The notes under the pieces were generated by a model. The model saw nothing but the letters and a program-made list of their open reading frames with translations, did not search any database and was not told the DNA's origin. From Algihabitans sp965233705 (lineage in GTDB: Bacteria > Pseudomonadota > Alphaproteobacteria > Kiloniellales > DSM-21159), in assembly GCA_965233705.1 (NCBI GenBank), contig CBDDTF010000001.1:806001-870000 (forward strand): a stretch of DNA of 64,000 bases, given 5' to 3'. How positions within the stretch are numbered: position 1 is the first letter of the stretch; each line of letters begins with the position of its first letter. The translations under genes were made by a program, and so were the position numbers. Below are positions 50,474 through 59,560 of this stretch, piece by piece.

Positions 50474-51541
50474 ATGCGCTCACAACGAACCCCCGCGCGG
50501 ACCCTGCGGATCACCGCCCTGGCCCTGGCGGCGGCCGCGCTCGCCGCCCCGGCCGGCCCGGCCACGGCCGCCGAGGAGCTGCGCATCCTGACCTGGGAGG
50601 GCCTGGCCGACGACGCCTGGATCGAGCCCTTCGAGGCGGCGCACGACGTCGAGGTCAAGCGCAGCTACGTCGGCTCCAACGACGAGTACATGTCGGCGCT
50701 GGCCGCCGGCGACACCCAGTACGACACGGTGGTGATCGTCAGCTCCCTGGCGCAGCCGGCGATCAAGGCGGGCTTCGTCGAGCCGGTCGACCTGGACAAG
50801 CTGCCCAACTTCCAGACGATCTACGAGAGCTTCCGCGACAAGCCCTTCCTGCGCGCCGAGGGGGCGCAGTACGGCGTGCCCACCTTCTGGGACATCCAGC
50901 CGGTGACGGTCAACGCGGCGGAGGTCGAGGACTGCAGCTTCGATGTGCTGTTCGACGAGACCTACGCCGGGCGGATCGCCATGTGGGACGACGTCTCCAC
51001 CCTGGGCGACGTGGCCAGCTACCTGGGCTACGAGAACATCTGGACGCTGGACGACAGCCAGCTCGAGGCGGTCAAGCAGAAGATGATCGCGCAGAAGCCG
51101 CTGGTGCGTCGCTACTGGTCGACCGGCGGCGAGGTGATCGAGCTCTTCGTCAGCGGCGAGGTGGTCGCCACCAACTCCTGGAGCTACGTCACCGAGGCGC
51201 TGCGGGCCGAAGGTCTGGACGCCACCCAGTGCGCGCCGCAGCGCCCGACCGCCTGGCTGGATTCCCACTTCATCGTGGCCGGCAGCGAGAAGCGCGACCT
51301 GGCCCACGCCTTCATCGACTACATGCTCGAGCCGCAGGTGCTGGCGCAGATCTACCAGGCCTCCGGCTTCGGCGTGACCGTGCCGGCGGTGGCCGAGGAG
51401 CTGCCGGAGGGCGCGCTCGACGGCTCGGTCATGGCCGAGGACCGCGCCTTCCGCGAGAAGATCCAGTTCTGGCAGGAGATCCCGCGGCGCGGCCGCTACC
51501 TGGAGGTCTGGAACGAGATCAAGGCGGCGGCGGCCGAGTGA
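50474..51541 (+). CDS. ABC transporter substrate-binding protein, PotD/PotF family
   Basis: A 355-residue periplasmic protein with a Sec signal (LRITALALAAAALAAPAGPATA-AEE) and a PotD-like mature start LRILTWEGLADDAWIEPFE. Other landmarks: YVGSNDEYMSALAAGDTQYDTVV and AYGVPTFWDIQPVTVN-like QYGVPTFWD near residue 137. The polyamine-binding Asp/Trp set is only partly evident, so the cargo may be another amine. First gene of a six-gene plus-strand operon. Confidence 0.92.
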   Translation: MRSQRTPARTLRITALALAAAALAAPAGPATAAEELRILTWEGLADDAWIEPFEAAHDVEVKRSYVGSNDEYMSALAAGDTQYDTVVIVSSLAQPAIKAGFVEPVDLDKLPNFQTIYESFRDKPFLRAEGAQYGVPTFWDIQPVTVNAAEVEDCSFDVLFDETYAGRIAMWDDVSTLGDVASYLGYENIWTLDDSQLEAVKQKMIAQKPLVRRYWSTGGEVIELFVSGEVVATNSWSYVTEALRAEGLDATQCAPQRPTAWLDSHFIVAGSEKRDLAHAFIDYMLEPQVLAQIYQASGFGVTVPAVAEELPEGALDGSVMAEDRAFREKIQFWQEIPRRGRYLEVWNEIKAAAAE

Positions 51542-52641
51542 TGGGCGAAAGCGTCGTCGAACTCACCGGGGTGCGCAAGCGGTTCGGCCCCTTCGTCGCG
51601 CTGGACCGTCTGGACCTGCAGATCCGGCGCGGCGAGTTCCTGACCCTGCTGGGCGAAAGCGGCTGCGGCAAGACCACGACGCTGCGCATCGTCAGCGGCT
51701 TCGAGGAGCCGAGCGAAGGGCGGGTGGCGATCAACGGGCGTCCGGTCAACGGCGTCCCGCCGCACCGCCGCCGGGTCAACACGGTGTTCCAGAACTACGC
51801 CCTCTTCCCGCACATGACGGTCGGGGAGAACGTCGCCTACGGCCTGCGCTTCGACGGTGTGGGCCGGCGCGACCGCACGCAACGGGCGGGCGAGATGCTG
51901 GAGCGGGTCGGCCTGGCCGACAAGATCGACCAGCGCCCCGGCGCCCTGTCGGGCGGCCAGAAGCAGCGCGCCGCCCTCGCCCGCGCGCTGATCAAGGAGC
52001 CCGAGGTGCTGCTGCTGGACGAGCCGCTCTCGGCCCTCGACGCCCGGCTGCGCAAGGAGCTGCAGCTCGAGCTCAAGCGGGTGCAGCGCGACACCGGCAT
52101 CACCTTCGTCTACGTCACCCACGACCAGGAGGAGGCGCTGGCGATGAGCGACCGCATCGCCGTGATGAACGGCGGGCGGATCTGCCAGCTCGGCACGCCG
52201 GAAGAGGTGTTCGAGCGGCCGCAGTCCCTCTTCGTGGCGGAGTTCGTCGGGCGCTCGAACAAGCTCGACGGGCGGATCGACGCGGCGACGGCGGAGAGCC
52301 TCGGCGTCACCCTGGCCAGCGGCGAGCGGCTGGAGCTGCCGCGGCGGCTGGCGCCGGCCCTGTCGGCCGGGGCGGCGGTGCGGCTGCTGGTGCGCACCCA
52401 GCGTCTGCGGCTCGCCGCGCCCGGCGAGGCGCCGGCGCAGCCGGCCCTGCGCGCCCGGCTGCAGGACGTCATCTACCTCGGGCTCGACCGCAAGCTGGAG
52501 CTGGAGCTGGCCGACGGCCAGCGCCTGGAGGTCGAGGAGCGGGGCGAGCGCCTGCCGGCGGACCTGGCCGCGCGGGTCGGCGAGGAGCTGCGCCTGCTGC
52601 TGCCGCCCGAGGCGGTCCACCTCTTCCCGGCCGAGGCGTGA
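51541..52641 (+). CDS. ABC transporter ATP-binding protein, PotA family
   Basis: A 366-residue ATPase. Walker A GESGCGKTTTLR (residues about 37-48), Q-loop QNYALFPHMTVGENVAYGL, signature LSGGQKQRAALARAL, Walker B LLLDEPLSALD and the switch His in YVTHDQEEALAMSD. Residues 240-366 form the TOBE regulatory domain. ATG overlaps the SBP stop (TGATG). Confidence 0.95.
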   Translation: MGESVVELTGVRKRFGPFVALDRLDLQIRRGEFLTLLGESGCGKTTTLRIVSGFEEPSEGRVAINGRPVNGVPPHRRRVNTVFQNYALFPHMTVGENVAYGLRFDGVGRRDRTQRAGEMLERVGLADKIDQRPGALSGGQKQRAALARALIKEPEVLLLDEPLSALDARLRKELQLELKRVQRDTGITFVYVTHDQEEALAMSDRIAVMNGGRICQLGTPEEVFERPQSLFVAEFVGRSNKLDGRIDAATAESLGVTLASGERLELPRRLAPALSAGAAVRLLVRTQRLRLAAPGEAPAQPALRARLQDVIYLGLDRKLELELADGQRLEVEERGERLPADLAARVGEELRLLLPPEAVHLFPAEA

Positions 52642-53507
52642 GCGCCGACGCCATGCCCTGGATCCAGCGCAACCGCATCGAACTGCTCTGCGGCGGAGCG
52701 GCGGCCCTCTACCTGCTGCTGTTCACCGTGCTGCCCTACGCCAACGTCGTGGTGTTCAGCTTCTGGGAGAAGGATCTCTATACGATCCGCCCCGCCTTCT
52801 CGCTGGACAACTTCGCCCGCGCGCTGGGCAACGAGCTCTACTTCTCGGTCGTCCTCAATTCGCTGCAGGTGGCCGCCGGGGTCACGCTGATCGCCGGGCT
52901 GCTGGGCTATCTGCTGGCCTACTTCCTGGCCGCCTACGCGGCGCGCTGGCGCAACCTGCTGTTCTTCCTGCTGATCGTGCCGCTGTGGACCAGCTTCCTG
53001 CTGCGCGCCTACATCTGGAAGATCATCCTCGGGCGCAACGGCCTGCTCAACTCGCTGCTGATGGACCTGGGCCTGCTGAGCGAGCCCGCCGGCTTCCTGC
53101 TCTACAACAAGTTCTCCATCACCCTGGCGCTGGTCTACATCTTCCTGCCCTTCATCGCGCTGCCGGTCTACGCGGCGCTGGAGAAGATCCCGCGCGCCTA
53201 CCTGGAGGCCAGCGCCGACCTCGGCTCGCCGCCGCTGCAGACCTTCTGGCGGGTGATCTTCCCGCTGACCCTGCCCGGCCTGGCCGCCGGCGCCACGGTG
53301 GTCTTCTGCCTGTCCTTCGGCGATTTCATCACCCCGGCGCTGCTCGGCGGCAGCGAGGACATCATGATCGCCAACGTCATCATCTCCCAGTTCGGCGCCG
53401 CCTTCGACTGGCCCTTCGGCAGCGCGCTCGCCCTGCTGGTGGTCGCGGTGGTGCTCGCCATCGTCGCGCTGTCGCGCCGCGCGGAGCGGGCGGGAGGCCT
53501 GCAATGA
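52638..53507 (+). CDS. ABC transporter permease, PotB type
   Basis: A 289-residue membrane protein with six helices, the SFWEKDLYTIRPAFSLDNFARAL periplasmic loop seen in PotB-like permeases, and the EAA loop EKIPRAYLEASADLGSPPLQTFWRVIFPLTLPG (in two parts around residue 190). Start is GTG at 52638 (overlap GTGA with the ATPase stop) or ATG at 52653. Downstream permease overlaps by 4 bp. Confidence 0.93.
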   Translation: MSADAMPWIQRNRIELLCGGAAALYLLLFTVLPYANVVVFSFWEKDLYTIRPAFSLDNFARALGNELYFSVVLNSLQVAAGVTLIAGLLGYLLAYFLAAYAARWRNLLFFLLIVPLWTSFLLRAYIWKIILGRNGLLNSLLMDLGLLSEPAGFLLYNKFSITLALVYIFLPFIALPVYAALEKIPRAYLEASADLGSPPLQTFWRVIFPLTLPGLAAGATVVFCLSFGDFITPALLGGSEDIMIANVIISQFGAAFDWPFGSALALLVVAVVLAIVALSRRAERAGGLQ

Positions 53508-54298
53508 CCCCGGGCGCCCACCGCGTCGCGCGCCTCTGCCTCGGCGGCGCGGCGACTCTCATCTTCCTGTTCCTCTACATCCCGCTGCTGGTGCTCTTCG
53601 CCTTCTCCTTTCAGGAGAGCCGCGTGCTGTCCTGGCCGATCGAGGCCGTCTCCCTGACCTGGTACGCGGCGCTGCTGGACAACCGCGAGATCCAGGCGGC
53701 GGTGGTCAACAGCCTGATCGTGGCCGGGTCCTGCGTGGTCGCGACCACGGCGCTGGGCGTGCCCCTGGCGCTGGCCCTGGCGCGGCTGCGCGGTCGGCTG
53801 GCCGACCTGCTGGAGCGCACCTTCCTGCTGCCGCTGATCGTGCCGCAGGTGATCACCGGCCTGGCGCTGCTGCTGCTGCTCAACCGCAGCGGCGTCGGCC
53901 TGTCGCTCGGCACGGTGATCCTCGGCCAGACGCTGGTCTGGACCCCCATCGTCATGACCCAGGTGCTGGCGCGGCTGAAGCGGGTGGACGCCAACCTGGC
54001 CCAGGCCAGCATGGACCTGGGCGCGGGACGGCTGGCGACCTTCTTCCTGGTCGTGCTGCCGAACATCCGCACCGCGGTGATCGGCAGCGCCCTGCTGGTC
54101 TTCACCCTCTCCTTCGACGAGCTGCCGGTCACCTTCTTCCTGACCGGCGCGGAGAACACCCTGCCCATGCACATCTGGTCGATGCTGCGCATCGGCATCA
54201 CCCCAGAGATTAACGCAATCGCCAGCATCACGGTCGGCGTCTCGATCCTGCTGATCTTCGCCGCCGTGCGGCTGCTGGCCCGCAACCGGAAGGCCTGA
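53504..54298 (+). CDS. ABC transporter permease, PotC type
   Basis: A 264-residue membrane protein with six helices: FLFLYIPLLVLFAFSFQES at the N-terminus and the EAA loop LAQASMDLGAGRLATFFLVVLP near residue 170, followed by LLVFTLSFDELPVTFFLTG typical of PotC/PotI. It completes the importer. The hydrolase gene follows 8 bp downstream. Confidence 0.94.
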   Translation: MTPGAHRVARLCLGGAATLIFLFLYIPLLVLFAFSFQESRVLSWPIEAVSLTWYAALLDNREIQAAVVNSLIVAGSCVVATTALGVPLALALARLRGRLADLLERTFLLPLIVPQVITGLALLLLLNRSGVGLSLGTVILGQTLVWTPIVMTQVLARLKRVDANLAQASMDLGAGRLATFFLVVLPNIRTAVIGSALLVFTLSFDELPVTFFLTGAENTLPMHIWSMLRIGITPEINAIASITVGVSILLIFAAVRLLARNRKA

Positions 54299-54306
54299 GA
54301 CGAGAG

Positions 54307-55017
54307 ATGCACGACGGCGTTCAGCGCTTCGAGGACATGGTTCCCCCGGTCGACCTGTCGCAGCGCGACAGGCTGGCCCTGCTGGTGATCGACATGCAGT
54401 ACCACGACGCCTCGCCCGACCACGGCCTGACGCGGGCCTGGGAGGCGGCGGCGCCGGGCTCCATGCGCTACTACAGTGAGCGGCTGCGCGGGACCACCGT
54501 GCCGGCGATCGAGCGGCTGCTGCGCTTCTTCCGCCGCGAGCGGCTGCAGGTGGTCCACCTGGTGCTCGGCTCCGACTACCGCGACCTGCGCGACTGCCCG
54601 CCGCGCTTTCGCGCCTGGACCCGCAACCTGGAGGCGACGGTCGGCCTGAACGACGTCTGGTGGTCGGGCAACCCCGACTTCCGCATCCTCGAGCCGCTGA
54701 CGCCGGTCGAGGGCGAGACCGTGGTGCAGAAGACCACCAACGGCGCCTTCAACGGCAGCGACCTGGACCGGGTGCTGACCCGCATGGGGCTGACCAGCCT
54801 GGTGATCACCGGCGTGGTCACCAGCGCCTGCGTCGATACCACGGCGCGCGACGCCGCCGACCGCGGCTACGACTGCCTGCTGGTGGCCGAGGCCACGGCC
54901 GACTACGACGCCGAGATGCAGGCCGCCAGCGTGCGCTCCTTCGGACTCAACTTCGGCCGCGTGGCGGAGACGGCCGACAGCGTGATCGCCGCGATCGAGC
55001 GGGGCGAGCGGCTCTAA
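54307..55017 (+). CDS. Isochorismatase-like cysteine hydrolase
   Basis: A 236-residue cysteine hydrolase with the family triad visible: D29 (LLVIDMQYHD), K142 (VVQKTTNGAFNGSDL) and C175 (VVTSACVDTTARDA), with the cis-peptide at GVV-T. Members include N-carbamoylsarcosine amidase, nicotinamidase, ureidoacrylate and biuret hydrolases. Coupling with the amine-type importer suggests it hydrolyses the imported amide or carbamoyl compound. An N-terminal extension of 20 residues precedes the catalytic Asp. Confidence 0.9.
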   Translation: MHDGVQRFEDMVPPVDLSQRDRLALLVIDMQYHDASPDHGLTRAWEAAAPGSMRYYSERLRGTTVPAIERLLRFFRRERLQVVHLVLGSDYRDLRDCPPRFRAWTRNLEATVGLNDVWWSGNPDFRILEPLTPVEGETVVQKTTNGAFNGSDLDRVLTRMGLTSLVITGVVTSACVDTTARDAADRGYDCLLVAEATADYDAEMQAASVRSFGLNFGRVAETADSVIAAIERGERL

Positions 55018-55277
55018 CCCGCGGGCGCGGCCAGACCGGCGCTGCACGCAAGGCTGCCCGCCGAGTGCAGGAACGCTCTTGATCGCGCGGGGCGGCCTCT
55101 CAGATCATGGCCACGGAGTTCGCGACGCCAGCGGCCGGCCCATCCGGGGCCGGCGGCGGCGAAGACCGTGCCCGGCGGTCTCCGCCACGGGGCCCAAGGG
55201 GGCAAGCCGGCGCCAGCGCGCGGCCGGCCGCCCCCTGGCGCCGCGGCGGGGCCGTCCAGCCATGACAAGGAGTCTCA
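55018..55277. other. Gap between hydrolase and aldehyde dehydrogenase genes
   Basis: 260 bp, GC-rich, no gene seen. It may hold a separate promoter for the aldehyde dehydrogenase. GACAAGGAGTC is the ribosome site before 55278. Confidence 0.4.
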
Positions 55278-56714
55278 ATGCTGCGGAAGACGGAGTTCTA
55301 CATCGACGGCGCCTGGGTGGCGCCGGGCGAGTCCAAGACGCTGGAGGTCATCAACCCGGCCGACGAGCAGGCCTTCGCCACCATCTCGCTGGGCAGCGCG
55401 GCCGACGTCGACACCGCGGTGGCGGCGGCGCGCCGGGCCTTCGGGCCCTGGGCCGAAACGCCGGTGGCCGAGCGCATCGCCCTGCTGGAGAAGCTGGCCG
55501 AGATCTACAAGCGCCGCCTGCCCGAGATGGCCGAGACCATCTCCAAGGAGATGGGCGCGCCCATGTCGCTCGCGGTCAACGCCCAGGCCGCCGCCGGCCT
55601 GGGCCACACCAAGGCCTTCCTGCGCGACCTCAAGGCCTTCGAGTTCGAGTATCCGCTCTATCCGGACAAACCGGAGGAGCACATCGTGCACGAGCCGATC
55701 GGCGTCTGCGGCCTGATCACGCCGTGGAACTGGCCGATGAACCAGGTCACGCTGAAGGTGATCCCGGCCCTGGGCGTGGGCTGCACCGTGGTGCTCAAGC
55801 CCTCGGAGATCGCGCCGCTGTCGGCCATGCTGTTCGCCGAGATGATCGACGAGGCCGGCTTCCCGGCCGGCGTGTTCAACCTGGTCAACGGCGACGGCCC
55901 GACGGTCGGCGGCGCCATGTCGGCCCACCCGGACATCGACATGATGTCCTTCACCGGCTCGACCCGTGCCGGCGTCGCGGTCACCAAGGCGGCGGCCGAC
56001 ACGGTCAAGCGGGTGACGCTGGAGCTGGGCGGCAAGGGCCCCAACCTGATCTTCGCCGACACCGACGTGGCCAAGGCGGTCAAGCGCGGCGCGCTGCACT
56101 GCTTCAACAACACCGGCCAGTCCTGCAACGCGCCGACGCGCATGCTGGTCGAGCGGACGATTTACGAGGACGCGGTCGGCATCGCCATGGAGACGGCGAA
56201 CGCCTGCAAGGTCGGCAACCCGGCCGAGGAGGGCAACCACATCGGCCCGCTGTCCTCGGCGGCGCAGTTCGAGAAGGTGCAGAACCTGATCCAGGTCGGC
56301 ATCGACGAGGGCGCGCGCCTGGTCGCCGGCGGCCTCGGCCGGCCCGAGGGCTTCAACCGCGGCTACTATGCCCGCCCGACGGTCTTCGCCGACGTCGACA
56401 ACGAGATGACCATCGCGCGCGAGGAGATCTTCGGCCCTGTGCTGTCGATGATCCCCTTCGACAGCGAGGAGCAGGCCATCGAGATCGCCAACGACACGCC
56501 CTACGGCCTGACCGCCTACGTCCAGAGCGACGACGTGGAGCGGATGCGCCGCGTGTCGAAGAAGCTGCGCTCCGGCATGGTGCAGATGAACGGCGCCTCG
56601 CGCGCCGGCGGCAGCCCCTTCGGCGGCTACAAGATGTCCGGCAACGGCCGCGAGGGCGGCCGCTGGGGCCTGGAGGACTTCATGGAAGTCAAGGCGATCA
56701 GCGGCTGGAAGTAG
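55278..56714 (+). CDS. NAD(P)-dependent aldehyde dehydrogenase
   Basis: A 478-residue aldehyde dehydrogenase. General-base E249 (VTLELGGKGPN) and nucleophile C283 (NNTGQSCNAPTRML) are present, with the NAD-binding ITPWNWPMNQVTLKVIPAL and FTGSTRAGVAV, and a closing GGYKMSGNGREGGRWGLEDF. Oxidises an aldehyde to the acid. The closest broad group is the semialdehyde/betaine-aldehyde-like branch, not set further. It could serve the amine importer operon (amine to aldehyde to acid) or finish the aminotransferase products of the convergent operon. Ends at an intrinsic terminator. Confidence 0.93.
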   Translation: MLRKTEFYIDGAWVAPGESKTLEVINPADEQAFATISLGSAADVDTAVAAARRAFGPWAETPVAERIALLEKLAEIYKRRLPEMAETISKEMGAPMSLAVNAQAAAGLGHTKAFLRDLKAFEFEYPLYPDKPEEHIVHEPIGVCGLITPWNWPMNQVTLKVIPALGVGCTVVLKPSEIAPLSAMLFAEMIDEAGFPAGVFNLVNGDGPTVGGAMSAHPDIDMMSFTGSTRAGVAVTKAAADTVKRVTLELGGKGPNLIFADTDVAKAVKRGALHCFNNTGQSCNAPTRMLVERTIYEDAVGIAMETANACKVGNPAEEGNHIGPLSSAAQFEKVQNLIQVGIDEGARLVAGGLGRPEGFNRGYYARPTVFADVDNEMTIAREEIFGPVLSMIPFDSEEQAIEIANDTPYGLTAYVQSDDVERMRRVSKKLRSGMVQMNGASRAGGSPFGGYKMSGNGREGGRWGLEDFMEVKAISGWK

Positions 56715-56743
56715 CCGGCCGGCCACGCGCCGGCGACTGGTGC

Positions 56744-56784
56744 AAGGCGCGCCGGGAGGGCCCCCGGCGCGCCTTGTCTTTTTC
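56744..56784 (+). terminator. Strong intrinsic terminator after the aldehyde dehydrogenase gene
   Basis: AAGGCGCGCCGGG (56744-56756) pairs perfectly over 13 bp with CCCGGCGCGCCTT (56763-56775), loop of six, followed by GTCTTTTTC. It lies between two convergent genes, and the stem starts with A's on the left arm, so it may act both ways. Confidence 0.92.
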
Positions 56785-56811
56785 GCGTGGCCGCCGCCTG
56801 CGCGCGCGCCC

Positions 56812-58119
56812 CTACGAGGCGGACAGCAGCTCGGCCACGGCGGCGGTCAGGGTCTCGGCCAGGTGCGTGCGGTCGTCGGGCGTCATCGGCAGGCTGAGGA
56901 AGACGTCGCCCCGACCGGTCAGCCGCACGCCGCGCTCCAGGCAGGCCAGGTGCAGCAGGGCGCGCAGGCGCTGCGTCCGCGCCGTCACCTCGGCGGCCCG
57001 GCGCGGCAGGCGCGCGCCATAGTGCAGACTGAGCAGCGAGCCGGCGCCGCTGGCCCGCACCGGCAGCCCCGCCGCCGCCAGGCGGCCGTTGAGGTCGGCC
57101 TGGAAGGCGGCGGCGTCGCGGGCGAAGGCCTCCGCCCGCGAGACGGTGAAGACCCGCGTCAGTCCGGCCAGGCCGGCCGCCATGGACAGCACGTTGTTGT
57201 TGAAGGTGCCGGCGTGCTTCAGGGCGTCGGCGCGGCGCGGATCGAAGCGCTCCATGATCTCCGCCGCGCCGCCGAAGGCGGCCAGCGGCAAGCCGCCGCC
57301 CAGGTACTTGCCCAGGGTGGTCAGGTCCGGGCGCAGGCCGAGCTGGCCCTGGACGCCGGCCGGGCCGCAGCGCGCCGTCTTCACCTCGTCGAAGATCAGC
57401 AGGCAGCCGTGGCGCTGCGTCTCTTCGCGCAGCCTGCGCAGGAAGTCCGCCTCGCCGGGGATGTTGCCGGCCGCCCCCAGCACCGGCTCGACCAGCACGG
57501 CGGCGATCTCCCCGCCGGCGTGCGCCAGGGTCGCGGCGAGCGTCTCGGGATCGTTATAGGGCAGCACCACCCAGGGAAAGGGCGCGTTCATCGGGCTGCC
57601 GCCGCCGGCGAAGGTCAGCACGCCGCCATGGTAGGCGCCGTCGAACACCACCACCTTGTCGCGGCCGGTGACCGCCCGCGCGGTGACCAGCGCCAGCAGG
57701 TTGGCCTCGGTGCCGGAATTGCAGAAGCGCAGCCGCTCGATGGTGGCGAAGCGCTCGCAGACGGCCTGCGCCAGCCGGGCCTCCCAGCGGTTGGGCCCGC
57801 CCAGGGTGATCCCCTCCGCCATGGCCGCCGCGACGGCCTCGTGGATCGCCGGCTCCGAGTGTCCGTAGAGCCCGGCCGAGAACTCGCCGACGCAGTCCAG
57901 ATAGACATGGCCGTCCAGGTCGGTGACGTAGGCGCCGGCGCCGGAGCGGATCGTCAGCGGAAAGGGCTCGTGGTGCAGCACCGAGCGGGTGTTGCCGCCG
58001 GGCAGCCAGGCGGCCGCATGGTCGCGGGCCGCGCGGCTGCGCGGGTTGGCCTCGGCATAGCGCCGGCGGGCGGCGGCCAGGCGCGCGTCGTCGTCGGGGA
58101 TCGTGCCGGCCGCTTCCAT
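56812..58119 (-). CDS. Beta-amino-acid aminotransferase-like class III aminotransferase
   Basis: A 435-residue aminotransferase of the glutamate-1-semialdehyde-mutase-like subgroup. RSVLHHEPFPLTIRSG, RFCNSGTEANLLALVTARA, VVLPYNDPETL, LLIFDEVKTARCGPAG and HAGTFNNNVLSMAAG follow the beta-phenylalanine aminotransferase pattern of Variovorax from memory. Schiff-base lysine K271 (LTTLGKYLGGGLP). Such enzymes turn beta-amino acids into beta-keto acids, which fits the coupled 3-oxoacid-type CoA transferase. The start is ATG at 58119 (TGATG overlap); a GTG lies one codon earlier. Last gene of the hyu operon. Confidence 0.87.
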   Translation of the reverse strand: MEAAGTIPDDDARLAAARRRYAEANPRSRAARDHAAAWLPGGNTRSVLHHEPFPLTIRSGAGAYVTDLDGHVYLDCVGEFSAGLYGHSEPAIHEAVAAAMAEGITLGGPNRWEARLAQAVCERFATIERLRFCNSGTEANLLALVTARAVTGRDKVVVFDGAYHGGVLTFAGGGSPMNAPFPWVVLPYNDPETLAATLAHAGGEIAAVLVEPVLGAAGNIPGEADFLRRLREETQRHGCLLIFDEVKTARCGPAGVQGQLGLRPDLTTLGKYLGGGLPLAAFGGAAEIMERFDPRRADALKHAGTFNNNVLSMAAGLAGLTRVFTVSRAEAFARDAAAFQADLNGRLAAAGLPVRASGAGSLLSLHYGARLPRRAAEVTARTQRLRALLHLACLERGVRLTGRGDVFLSLPMTPDDRTHLAETLTAAVAELLSAS

Positions 58120-58853
58120 CACGGCGCGTCCGGCGCCGTCACGCAGGGCAGCTCGTCGGGGATGACCAACGGCGCGGCGGTGCTCTCGCGAAGCTGCGCG
58201 GCGGTCACGCCCGGCGCCGCGGCCCGCACCTGGAAGCCGCCCCCCGCCCGGTCGATGTCGAGCATCGCCAGATTGGTGAAGACGCGGGTGACCACGCCGG
58301 CCCCGGTCAGCGGAAAGCTGCAGCGCTCGCGCAGCTTCGGCGCGCCGTCACGCGCCAGATGCTCGGTCAGCACCCAGATCTCGCGCGCGCCGGCGACCAG
58401 GTCCATCGCCCCGCCGACCGCCGGGATGGCGTCGGGCGCGCCGGTCGACCAGTTGGCGATGTCGCCGGCCGAGGAGACCTGCATCGCCCCCAGGATGCAG
58501 ACGTCGATGTGGCCGCCGCGGATCATCGCGAAGCTGTCGGCATGGTGGAAGAAGGAGGCGCCGGGCAGCAGCGTCACCGGCTTCTTGCCGGCGTTGATCA
58601 GCTCCGGGTCCTCCTGCCCCGCCGGCGGCGGCGGCCCGAAGCCGAGGATGCCGTTTTCCGTGTGGTAGAGGATCTCGCGCCCCTCGGGCACGAAGGCGGC
58701 GACCCGGTCGGGCATGCCGATGCCGAGGTTGACCACCGCGCCGTCCCACAGCGCCTGCGCCGCGCACCAGGCCACCTGGTCGCGGCTCCAGCCGGCCGGC
58801 GCGGCCGCACCTGCCGTCTCGGTCTGGGTCTTGGCCTCTTTCGCCTGCGTCAT
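58119..58853 (-). CDS. 3-oxoacid-type CoA transferase subunit B
   Basis: A 244-residue beta subunit of a class I CoA transferase. The catalytic Glu lies in YHTENGILGFG (E in SENG/TENG motif), preceded by VVNLGIGMPDRVAAFVPEG. Also DICILGAMQVSSAGDIANW-like DVCILGAMQV near residue 130. It swaps CoA from a donor such as succinyl-CoA or acetyl-CoA onto a keto acid. Overlaps subunit A by 4 bp and the next aminotransferase by 1-3 bp. Confidence 0.93.
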   Translation of the reverse strand: MTQAKEAKTQTETAGAAAPAGWSRDQVAWCAAQALWDGAVVNLGIGMPDRVAAFVPEGREILYHTENGILGFGPPPPAGQEDPELINAGKKPVTLLPGASFFHHADSFAMIRGGHIDVCILGAMQVSSAGDIANWSTGAPDAIPAVGGAMDLVAGAREIWVLTEHLARDGAPKLRERCSFPLTGAGVVTRVFTNLAMLDIDRAGGGFQVRAAAPGVTAAQLRESTAAPLVIPDELPCVTAPDAP

Positions 58854-59560
58854 GGATAGACTGCTCCCTGCTCCACCAGGATGCTCTCGGTCTGCGGCGC
58901 GGCGACCTCCACCACGCGGTCGACGAAGACGCCGGGGGTGACCACCGCCTCGGGGTCGATCTCTCCGGCCGGCACGACCTGGCGCACCTGCACCACGGAG
59001 AGCGCGGCGGCCATGCACATGATCGGCCCGAAGTTGCGCGCCGCCTTGCTGTAGAGGAGGTTGCCCATGCGGTCCGCGCGCTCGGCGCGCACCAGCGCCA
59101 GGTCGGCGGTCAGCGCGCGCTCCAGCACGTAGTCGCGCCCGTCGAAGCGCCGGGTTTCCTTGCCCTCGGCCAGCGGCGTGCCGGCCGCAGTGGGCGTGTA
59201 GAAGGCCGGGACGCCGGCGCCGCCGGCGCGGATGCGCTCGGCCAGCGTGCCCTGGGGCACCAGCTCCAGCTCGATCTCGCCCTTGCGGTAGGCCTCGGGG
59301 AAGACGGCCGAGCGCGAGGAGCGCGGGTAGCTGCAGACCAGCCGGCGCACGCGGCCGGCGGCGATCAGCGCGGCCAGCCCGACGCGGCCGTTGCCGGCGT
59401 TGTTGCTGATCACGGTCAGGTCGCGGGCGCCCTGGTCGATCAGGGCGTGGATCAGTTCGATCGGGCTGCCGGCCTCGCCGAAGCCGCCGATCATCACGAC
59501 GGCGCCGTCGCGCACGTCGGCGAGCGCCTCGGCGGCGTCGCGCCGCTGCTTGTCGATCAT
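58850..59560 (-). CDS. 3-oxoacid-type CoA transferase subunit A
   Basis: A 236-residue alpha subunit with VRDGAVVMIGGFGEAGSP at the N-terminus (the oxyanion/CoA-binding glycine loop), DLTVISNNAGNGRVGLAAL, GAGVPAFYTPTAAGT and LALVRAERADRMGNLLY. Pairs with subunit B. Its start overlaps the aminotransferase stop by 4 bp. Confidence 0.93.
   Translation of the reverse strand: MIDKQRRDAAEALADVRDGAVVMIGGFGEAGSPIELIHALIDQGARDLTVISNNAGNGRVGLAALIAAGRVRRLVCSYPRSSRSAVFPEAYRKGEIELELVPQGTLAERIRAGGAGVPAFYTPTAAGTPLAEGKETRRFDGRDYVLERALTADLALVRAERADRMGNLLYSKAARNFGPIMCMAAALSVVQVRQVVPAGEIDPEAVVTPGVFVDRVVEVAAPQTESILVEQGAVYP

Noticed and set aside
52638..52653. Decision between GTG 52638 and ATG 52653 as start of the PotB-type permease
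   Set aside because: Both are possible; GTG was kept because it overlaps the ATPase stop like the other junctions of this operon, but it is not proven.
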